A stretch of DNA of 64,000 nt, taken from assembly GCA_965229005.1 (NCBI GenBank), contig CBDDIP010000002.1, positions 1,426,001-1,490,000 of the forward strand. Reading direction: 5' to 3'. A program made the position numbers and the translations under genes. The stretch comes from CBDDIP01 sp965229005 (GTDB lineage Bacteria; Actinomycetota; Acidimicrobiia; Acidimicrobiales; Ilumatobacteraceae). Positions 1-6,844 of this stretch are shown here, in pieces. The number at the start of each line of letters is the position of its first letter. Positions within the stretch are counted from its first letter, which is position 1. A model generated the notes under the pieces. It was given only the letters and a program-made list of their open reading frames with translations. It was not told the origin of the DNA and made no database searches.

Positions 1-663
<663 letters not shown>

Positions 664-675
664 GGAGCCAGGCTA
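664..675 (-). promoter_or_regulatory. Predicted leaderless promoter of the fumarase gene
   Basis: On the minus strand TAGCCT occupies 675-670 and is followed by exactly six bases before the ATG at 663. The first three bases of this hexamer are also the TAG stop codon of hrpB. This is inferred from the recurrent TANNNT-N6-start pattern in this window; no -35 element is obvious. Confidence 0.5.
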
Positions 676-3153
676 CGACCGCTTCAGCCGCGAGGGAAAA
701 GCGGCGGCGGGGTCGGCCGGCCACTGGTGCTTCGGGTAGCGGCCGGCCATCTCCTTGCGCACCTCCGACCAGCTGCCGGCCCAGAAGCCGGGGAGGTCGG
801 CGGTGATCTGGACCGGCCGGTCGGCGGGGGAGAGCAGCTCCAACGTCAGCGGTACGCGACCACCGTCCACCGAGGGATGTGCCGTCGTGCCGAACAGGTC
901 CTGCACGCGCACGCTCGCCGTCGGCATCGGACGCGAGTAGTCGATGACTGCGTCGCGCCCCGCGGCCGTGTGCAACGCGGTCGGGGCGAGCTCGTCGAGA
1001 CGTTGCGCGACGTCCCACGAGAGCTGTGAGCGCAGGAGCATCGTGGTGTCCAGGCGGCGCAGATCCGCCGCCCCGGTCGCGCCGACGAGGAACGGCGCCA
1101 GCCAGTCGTCGAGCGACTTCAGCAGCGCGCTGTCGCTCCAGTCGGGCCATCCCTCGTCGGGACGCTGCGCTCGCAGGAAGGCGACCCGCTGACGCAGCGT
1201 CGTCGACTCCGGTGACCACGCCAGCGCCGCGAGCCGCGTGGCGCGCACGCGCCCCACCAGTGCGGCTGTCGTGTCGTCACCGGGCAGCGGTTGGCGGACC
1301 TGCTCGTCGAGCAGGAGCGATCCGAGCCGGGTCTCCCACCGCTCGAGCAGGTCGTCGCGCTGCTTGTCCCACGCGACGGAGACGCGCAGTTCGACCTCCG
1401 CGGCGAACGCCACGGCGACCTCTTCGGCATCGATCGCTGCGGCCAACCGGATCCGCGCGTTGTCGCGCTTGCCGTCGAGGTCGGCGACGATGAGGAAGCG
1501 CTCCTCACCGATCGGGTCGGTGCGCTCCGTGAACGCACCACCGCCGCCGCGCAGCTGGAACTGCGCCGGCTGGCTGCGACGGATGGCCAAGCGGTCGGGG
1601 AACCCGTGAGCCAGCACGGCGCCGGCGCGTTCGCCGTGCAGCGCGCTCCAGTCGATGCGCACATCCGCGCGCCGGGCGATGTCGACGGCGCGGTCGCGGG
1701 CACGTGCGACGTCTCGTCGGTCAGCGCGGTCGTCGCCGATGCCACCGAGCACGGCGACGCGCAGCGCAACGTCCGCGGGAGCGCCCGTGCCGCGGAAGAT
1801 GTCGCGCTCGTCGACCAGCGCGGCGAGGACGCAGGCCAATCCGACGTCCGCCGGCGAGGCAGCCGCGACCATCGTCGCCAGCCGCGGGTGCACCGGCAGC
1901 GCGGCCACCCGTCGGCCGAGCGCCGTGACCGCACCGTCGGCGTCGAGTGCGCCGAGCAGCTGCAGCAACCGGCGCGCTTCCTGCATCGCCTTCGCCGGCG
2001 GTGCGTCGATGAACGGCACGTCGCTGCTGCCCCAGAGGGCCAGCTCCAACGCCAGTCCGGCGAGGTCGACCTGCGTGATCTCGGCATCGAGGTGGGCGCG
2101 ACGAGTGGCGTGCTCGAGCTTGCTCCAGAGGCGGTAGGCGGCGCCCGGTTCGGTGCGCCCAGCGCGCCCGGCGCGCTGATCGGCCGATGCTCGACTGGTG
2201 CTGATGGTGACCAGACGGGTCATGCCCGTGCGCACGTCGTGACGCGGCACGCGCGCCAGCCCGGCGTCGACGACGACGCGCACGCCCGGTACGGTGAGCG
2301 ACGACTCGGCGATGTCGGTGCTGAGCACCACTCGTCGCCGGGACGACGCGGTGAGGGCACGATCCTGCTCGGCCAACGACAGCGCCCCCGCCAATGGCAG
2401 GACGTCGACGCCGCTGTCGGCCAGGTCGGTCAACAATCCCTCGACGCGGCGGATCTCGCCGATGCCCGGCAGGAACACGAGCAGATCACCCGGCTGCTCG
2501 CGCAGCGCTCGCCGCACCGCCGCGGCGACGGCCGGCTCGATCCGCTCGCGCGCCTTCAGCGGCATCCACACCAGATCCACCGGATGCATTCGCCCGTCGC
2601 TCTCGATCACCTTCACGTCGCTGCCGTCGTGGGCGAGCACGCGACGCAACGGCTCGATCTGCGGCGTTGCGCTCATCAGCAGCAGGCGAAGGTCAGGGCG
2701 CAGCGACCCGATGCTGTCGAGCGCGAACGCCAACCCGACATCGGTCGGCAGGTTGCGCTCGTGCACCTCGTCGAAGATCACCAGCCCCACGCCGGGCAGC
2801 GACGGGTCGTGCTGCAGCCGCCGGGTCAGCACGCCCTCGGTCACGACCTCGACGCGCGTCGAGGCACCGATCACCCGCTCGTCGCGCGTCTGGTAGCCGA
2901 CCGTCTGCCCGACCGGTTCGCCGAGCAGGTCGGCCATCCGTCGAGCCGCGGCGCGTGTCGCCAACCGTCGCGGCTCGAGCATCACGATCCGCCCGGTCAG
3001 CCACGGTTGGTCGAGCAGCCAGAGCGGCGCGGCCGTCGTCTTGCCGGCGCCCGGCGGTGCCACGAGCACGGCGCGCGCGCCACGTCGGAGGGCGTCGGCC
3101 AACGCCGGCAGCACCTCGACGACGGGGAGGTCGGCGATTGCCTCGGGGAGCAA
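673..3153 (-). CDS. hrpB: ATP-dependent helicase HrpB
   Basis: HrpB is a DEAH/RHA-type RNA helicase-like protein of incompletely known role. From the chosen start the protein is 826 aa, the usual family size. Walker A (GAGKTT) lies near residues 35-40, the DEVH box at about 128-131, motif III (SAT) at about 161-163 and the C-terminal helicase motif QRAGRAGR further on, followed by the HrpB-specific C-terminal region. The start chosen is TTG at 3153 because GGAGG sits five bases upstream; the frame is open further upstream, but that part overlaps the thioredoxin-like gene and does not look coding. The 5' end lies just inside or after the end of that gene, so the two probably form one transcript. 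The product assignment is secure; the start is less so. Confidence 0.93.
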   Translation of the reverse strand: MLPEAIADLPVVEVLPALADALRRGARAVLVAPPGAGKTTAAPLWLLDQPWLTGRIVMLEPRRLATRAAARRMADLLGEPVGQTVGYQTRDERVIGASTRVEVVTEGVLTRRLQHDPSLPGVGLVIFDEVHERNLPTDVGLAFALDSIGSLRPDLRLLLMSATPQIEPLRRVLAHDGSDVKVIESDGRMHPVDLVWMPLKARERIEPAVAAAVRRALREQPGDLLVFLPGIGEIRRVEGLLTDLADSGVDVLPLAGALSLAEQDRALTASSRRRVVLSTDIAESSLTVPGVRVVVDAGLARVPRHDVRTGMTRLVTISTSRASADQRAGRAGRTEPGAAYRLWSKLEHATRRAHLDAEITQVDLAGLALELALWGSSDVPFIDAPPAKAMQEARRLLQLLGALDADGAVTALGRRVAALPVHPRLATMVAAASPADVGLACVLAALVDERDIFRGTGAPADVALRVAVLGGIGDDRADRRDVARARDRAVDIARRADVRIDWSALHGERAGAVLAHGFPDRLAIRRSQPAQFQLRGGGGAFTERTDPIGEERFLIVADLDGKRDNARIRLAAAIDAEEVAVAFAAEVELRVSVAWDKQRDDLLERWETRLGSLLLDEQVRQPLPGDDTTAALVGRVRATRLAALAWSPESTTLRQRVAFLRAQRPDEGWPDWSDSALLKSLDDWLAPFLVGATGAADLRRLDTTMLLRSQLSWDVAQRLDELAPTALHTAAGRDAVIDYSRPMPTASVRVQDLFGTTAHPSVDGGRVPLTLELLSPADRPVQITADLPGFWAGSWSEVRKEMAGRYPKHQWPADPAAAFPSRLKRS

Positions 3154-3176
3154 TCGCCCTCCGTCTCCGGGAACGG

Positions 3177-3665
3177 TCAGCCGAGTGCCGGCGTGCCGTG
3201 GAACGGACCCGGGTCCCCGGCAACGGGGATGGTGGGCGACGTCCAGGCGGTGATCGTGGCGATGCGCTCGGCGACCTTCCGCCAGGCCGCGGGGTCCCAC
3301 CCTTCAGCGCTGGCGTCGACCTCGCCGTCGACCAAGAGGAAGACGAACGCCGGCAGCGTCTCGAGGCCGAGGCTGCGCACGACCGCACGGTCGGGGTCGC
3401 AGAACACGAGGAACTCGTCGGCCACCGGGCCGAGGAACGCGCGTGCGTCGTCGGCCGCGCAGGTGAGCACGAGGTTGACGCGCACGTCGGAGCCGCGCAG
3501 CCCGTCGAGGATCCGCGTGGCGGTCTTCAGCACCCACGAGCTCTCGTTCGTGTACGGATCGAGCACGACGCTGGCCAGGTGGAACGTCGTCAGCCAGTCG
3601 GACAGGTCGCGCTGCTCCCCGGCGAGGGTGGTGAGCGAGAGGTCGAGGGCGGGGTTCCGAGCCAC
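3177..3665 (-). CDS. Thioredoxin-fold protein
   Basis: This 162-residue protein has a thioredoxin/peroxiredoxin-like pattern: an N-terminal LSLTTLAGEQRDLSDWL segment, a central strand-helix region (VVLDPYTNESSWVLKTATRIL), and a C-terminal FLVFCDPDRAVVRSLGLETL with the typical cis-Pro-like strand LPAFVFLLVDGEV. The canonical CxxC site is absent, so redox function is doubtful. Two starts are possible: ATG at 3695 and GTG at 3665. GTG 3665 is preferred because TACCGT (3678-3673) precedes it with a 7-base spacer and because it leaves room for the divergent neighbour's start at 3697. It lies upstream of hrpB with about 23 bases between stop and next start. The family call is tentative; the function is unknown. 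Confidence 0.72.
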   Translation of the reverse strand: MARNPALDLSLTTLAGEQRDLSDWLTTFHLASVVLDPYTNESSWVLKTATRILDGLRGSDVRVNLVLTCAADDARAFLGPVADEFLVFCDPDRAVVRSLGLETLPAFVFLLVDGEVDASAEGWDPAAWRKVAERIATITAWTSPTIPVAGDPGPFHGTPALG

Positions 3666-3696
3666 GTCGGAGACGGTAGCGGGTAGCGTCGCCATC
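3666..3696. promoter_or_regulatory. Compact divergent promoter
   Basis: The two divergent genes are separated by only 31 bases if the starts at 3665 (minus) and 3697 (plus) are right. A minus-strand TACCGT lies at 3678-3673 and a plus-strand TAGCGT at 3684-3689; each ends seven bases from its start codon. Both transcripts would be leaderless. This is inference from spacing, not from experimental start-site data. Confidence 0.45.
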
Positions 3697-4509
3697 GTGC
3701 ATCCCATCGAGCGGCTCCGCTACGTCGCCCGGTCGCACGGGGGCGACCAACGGGTGGTCGTGCGCGAGACAGCGGGTGCGTTGCGCGGCCTCGGCCTCGA
3801 CCCCGCCGGTCTCGTCGTGGCCTGTCGCCGGATCCTCGAACGGCACCCCACGGCTGGCGCGCTGTGGTGGCTGTGCGCACACGTGCTGGCCTCGCCCGAT
3901 CCATTGCGCACGGCATGGGCGTTGGCCGACGAGCTCGACGACGACCCCACCGCCGACGTGCTCGTCGCGGCCCTGCCGGAGGATGCCACCGTGTGCGTCG
4001 TCGGCTGGCCCGACCTGGCCGGTGAGGCCGTGCTGCGCCGAGGCGATCTGCAGGTGCTCGCCGTGGACGCCAACGACGACGGATCGTCGTTCGTCCGTCG
4101 GTTGCAACGCTCCGACGTCGAGGCCTCGATCGTGCCGCCGGCGGGGCTCGCCGCGGCCGTGCTCGCCAGCGATCTCGTGCTCATCGAAGCCAGCGCCGCC
4201 GGTCCGTCCGAGCTCCTTGCTGCGCAGTGCTCGCGGGCAGCAGCATCGGTCGGGTACTGCAGCGAGGTGCCGGTGTGGATGGTGGTCGGCCGAGGCCGTC
4301 GCCTGCCGCCGGCGATGTTCGACACGGTGCTCGAGCGCGCCGCTGCCGAAGCACGTGGTGGCAACGCGTGGTACGCGTCGTACGAGCCCGTGCCCGCAGC
4401 GCTCGGCACCACGTTCGTGCTGCCCGACGGTGTGCTGTCAGCGGACGAAGCCGTGCTGTCGCCGGAGTGCCCGCTGGCGCCCGAGCTGCTTCGATCCAGC
4501 GCGATGTGA
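3697..4509 (+). CDS. eIF-2B/IF-2B-fold-like protein of unknown function
   Basis: The 270-residue product starts at GTG 3697. Its C-terminal two thirds show the pattern of the translation initiation factor 2B alpha/methylthioribose-phosphate isomerase fold: a Rossmann-like segment ending in SDLVLIEASAAGPSELLAAQ, then PVWMVVGRGRRLP and the closing block around YEPVP. Those signatures correspond to the sugar-phosphate binding half of the fold. The protein is shorter than MtnA (about 350 aa) and lacks its N-terminal cysteine/aspartate signature, so it is unlikely to be a methylthioribose-1-phosphate isomerase. No operon partner is evident; the next gene starts 17 bases after its stop but has its own predicted promoter. 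Function unknown; fold assignment moderate. Confidence 0.7.
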   Translation: MHPIERLRYVARSHGGDQRVVVRETAGALRGLGLDPAGLVVACRRILERHPTAGALWWLCAHVLASPDPLRTAWALADELDDDPTADVLVAALPEDATVCVVGWPDLAGEAVLRRGDLQVLAVDANDDGSSFVRRLQRSDVEASIVPPAGLAAAVLASDLVLIEASAAGPSELLAAQCSRAAASVGYCSEVPVWMVVGRGRRLPPAMFDTVLERAAAEARGGNAWYASYEPVPAALGTTFVLPDGVLSADEAVLSPECPLAPELLRSSAM

Positions 4510-4526
4510 CCGGGTAGGTTCAGCCG

Positions 4527-4994
4527 ATGGCCAACCGCCGCACTGCCATCACCATGGACGAGGCCGAGGTGCACGCCTTCCTCGACGCCCAGAAGACGCT
4601 CAACGTCGCCACCATCGGACCGACGGGCCATCCGCACCTCGTTGCCATGTGGTACGCCTACGTCGACGACCAGCTGTGCTTCTGGACGTTCGCCAAGAGC
4701 CAGAAGATCCAGAATCTTCGCCGCGACTCGAAGCTCACCGGGCTGGTCGAGAGCGGCACGGTCTACAACGAGCTGCGCGGGGTGGAGCTGGTCGGCAACG
4801 GGCGGATCATCGAGGACTACGACCGCGTCCTGGCCATCGGCAAGGCCGTCGGCGCTCGCTACAACGGTCCCGCCGCGCTCAGCGACGACGCCCTCCCGTT
4901 CCTCGAAGCGCAGGCTCGCAAGCGCCTCGGCGTCGTCTTCGAGGTCGACAAGATGATCACCTGGGACCACACCAAGCTCAGCGGCGCCTACTGA
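4527..4994 (+). CDS. Pyridoxamine 5'-phosphate oxidase-fold (PPOX/FDOR) protein
   Basis: This 155-residue protein has the split beta-barrel flavin/F420-binding pattern: an early strand LNVATIGPTGHPHLVAMWYAY, a second strand QLCFWTFAKSQKIQNLRRD, and then the LTGLVESG and GVELVGNGRII segments. In actinobacteria such small proteins bind FMN, heme or F420 and reduce small molecules; the exact cofactor cannot be read from sequence alone. The ATG at 4527 is preceded by TAGGTT and exactly six bases, so a leaderless mRNA is predicted. The gene is followed by a non-coding hairpin-repeat array rather than another gene on the same strand, and converges on the pilin-like operon. Confidence 0.85.
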   Translation: MANRRTAITMDEAEVHAFLDAQKTLNVATIGPTGHPHLVAMWYAYVDDQLCFWTFAKSQKIQNLRRDSKLTGLVESGTVYNELRGVELVGNGRIIEDYDRVLAIGKAVGARYNGPAALSDDALPFLEAQARKRLGVVFEVDKMITWDHTKLSGAY

Positions 4995-5032
4995 CCTCAC
5001 CCGCGTCGGGTCTCGGCCGCACGCCCACGCCA

Positions 5033-5079
5033 GTGCGATGAGGTTCAGGCGGTCCATGGCCGCTCATACCTCATCGCAC
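5033..5079. repeat. Hairpin repeat unit 1 of the intergenic array
   Basis: GTGCGATGAGGT at 5033-5044 is the perfect reverse complement of 5068-5079, giving a 12-bp outer stem. Inside it lies a second palindrome, GCGG-n-CCATGG-CCGC. Unit 3 has almost the same sequence. The region 4995-5296 has no gene; it holds only this array between two convergent genes. Confidence 0.8.
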
Positions 5080-5095
5080 AACGGTCGCTAGGTCT

Positions 5096-5134
5096 GGTGA
5101 GAGGTGATCGGCCATTGGCCGCACACCGCTCACC
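5096..5134. repeat. Hairpin repeat unit 2 (divergent sequence, same architecture)
   Basis: GGTGAGAGGTG (5096-5106) pairs with 5124-5134 at 10 of 11 positions, and an inner CGGCCA-T-TGGCCG palindrome lies at 5109-5121. The sequence differs from units 1 and 3, but the nested-palindrome layout and length are the same. Confidence 0.6.
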
Positions 5135-5175
5135 TCACGTCGATGGTGGTGCCGGACCCGGCCGCTCGCCGACGC

Positions 5176-5220
5176 GGTGCGATGAGGTTCAGGCGGTCAT
5201 GGACCGCTCATACCTCATCG
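5176..5220. repeat. Hairpin repeat unit 3 of the intergenic array
   Basis: CGATGAGGT (5180-5188) pairs with 5212-5220, and GCGGTC-ATG-GACCGC forms the inner hairpin. It is a near-identical copy of unit 1, differing mainly in the centre where compensatory changes keep the inner hairpin paired. This suggests that the structure, not only the sequence, is maintained. A REP-like element or double terminator are both possible. Confidence 0.75.
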
Positions 5221-5296
5221 GGTTGCCGGGTCGAGTCGGTGCGTCAGGCCCGCGTCGAGCACGTGTGAGCGTGAGCGAGCCTCGAGTTTTGAGCGG

Positions 5297-6844
5297 TCAC
5301 TGGACGGACCAGGCATTGATCGCGTAGGCGCCGTTCTGGTTGACCTGGACGATCGCCGTCGAGGTCACCTTCGGCGAACCGGAGGTCGTCTCGCTGACGA
5401 TCTTGAACGTCTGCTGGACGACCGGGTTGTCGAACCCGACCTTGCCGGGCAGCGTCCCGGACACTTCCAGCTTGGCGGCGAGGAAGCCGCCGGCGATGCT
5501 CAGCGTCTTGTTGGCTTCCGAGCCGGCCGTGATGTTGACCTTCATGGTCCCTTGCGGCAGCGAGATGTAGCCGGGGATCGACACAGTGACCGTTTGCGTG
5601 GTCGCCAGCTTGACCTCGAACACGGCGTTGATGACCGGCGGCGGCACGGTGGTGGTCGTCGCCGCGATCGTCGTGGTGGTCGTGCTCGCCGGGGACGTGG
5701 TCGTCACGGGCGGCACCACCGGGGCGGTGGGAACGAGCGTCGACGGCTTGTACTCCTGCGACGTCGCCTCGGTGCGGGTGTCGCCGCCCACCATCGAGCG
5801 CGGCACGCTGAGGAACCCGGTGAGGTTCAGATCGGTGTTCGTCGCGCCGGAGAGCACGCCATTGACCGACATGATCGACACGCCCTTGCTCGAGGCCGTG
5901 CCCACGTCGTTGTCGGCGACGTAGCGCTGGTTCATCACGAAGCTCGTTGCCGGGCCGGCCGTGTCGGTGTCGACCAGCAGTCTGCCAGCGGCCCCGAACA
6001 CGAACGTCGCGCCGAGGCCGGTGATGTTGTGGCTCGTCGGCGCGTTGATCGCGTAGAACGCTGCCTCCTGATCGCTCGCACAGCCGGACGTCGAGCCGTC
6101 ACCGACGACGACGGTGGCGCTCCCACTGATGCGCACCGTCTTCTCGAAGTAGTAGATGCCCGAGGCGAAGAAGACCGGCGTCGATCCGGTGATCACCAGG
6201 TCGTCCTGGTACGTCCCAGGGAAGTACACCGTGCATGCCGGGAAGCCGTTGAACCCCGCCGGCATGGCGAAACCGGTGTTCGCCCGCTTGTTCAACCCGT
6301 GCGCAGGCAGGTCGGGCACGAAGATCTTGTCCTGCGTTTCGGTACCGGACATGTCGTTCTGCCACAGCGTCTCGGGAGCCTGACCCGAGGCGAGATAGGC
6401 GTGGTTGCCGCCGCTGACGATCTCGGCCGGCAGCGTCGCGCCGACGGCGATCGTGGCGGCGCCGTAGCGGCCGACCGAGTCGCCCTCACGGCTCTGGGCG
6501 TAGTCCATCATGTAGCACTTGGTCGACACGCCGATGTCGAGGCCGGGGCCGGCGATCGTCACCGGCTGGTACAGACCGGCGCCGGGGTTGGCGGCGTCCT
6601 GATACCCGCACTTCTTGTAGAGCGCGACCGGATCGGCCATCGCCGTGCGCAGTCCGCCCTTCACTGCCTCGAGCCGGCCGCCTTTGACGTTGGCCAGGCG
6701 AGAGGCGCGAGCCACGCTCGTCGAGTAGCTCATCACCGGGAGGATGAGGAACGAGCACAGCATGATCATCACCAGCGCGATGATCAGCGTCGATCCACTG
6801 TCGCGCGCCGACTCCGGCTGCTGGGGTTGTGTCGAGTCGGTCAC
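5297..6844 (-). CDS. PilX-like minor pilin/secreted repeat-domain protein
   Basis: This 515-residue protein starts at a GTG that overlaps the stop of the upstream gene by 3 bases (GTGA), indicating translational coupling. Residues 1-17 are hydrophilic and end in glycine; residues 18-38 form one hydrophobic helix (TLIIALVMIMLCSFLILPV), as in PilX-type proteins, though the usual glutamate at position +5 is missing. A large extracellular beta-rich region follows, with ASGIYYFEKTVRISGSATVVVG as a hallmark. A threonine/proline-rich linker lies at about 374-404 and a final Ig-like domain of about 110 residues closes the protein. As third gene of the pilin-like operon it probably assembles with or is displayed by the same fibre. 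The exact function is unknown. Confidence 0.7.
   Translation of the reverse strand: MTDSTQPQQPESARDSGSTLIIALVMIMLCSFLILPVMSYSTSVARASRLANVKGGRLEAVKGGLRTAMADPVALYKKCGYQDAANPGAGLYQPVTIAGPGLDIGVSTKCYMMDYAQSREGDSVGRYGAATIAVGATLPAEIVSGGNHAYLASGQAPETLWQNDMSGTETQDKIFVPDLPAHGLNKRANTGFAMPAGFNGFPACTVYFPGTYQDDLVITGSTPVFFASGIYYFEKTVRISGSATVVVGDGSTSGCASDQEAAFYAINAPTSHNITGLGATFVFGAAGRLLVDTDTAGPATSFVMNQRYVADNDVGTASSKGVSIMSVNGVLSGATNTDLNLTGFLSVPRSMVGGDTRTEATSQEYKPSTLVPTAPVVPPVTTTSPASTTTTTIAATTTTVPPPVINAVFEVKLATTQTVTVSIPGYISLPQGTMKVNITAGSEANKTLSIAGGFLAAKLEVSGTLPGKVGFDNPVVQQTFKIVSETTSGSPKVTSTAIVQVNQNGAYAINAWSVQ

Noticed and set aside
1291..3696. Very long open antisense frame opposite hrpB that runs into the real plus-strand gene at 3697
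   Set aside because: High GC content keeps antisense frames free of stops. The translation is Arg/Ala/Gln-rich with no domain pattern, while the minus strand has intact helicase motifs. Only the part from GTG 3697 looks like real protein.
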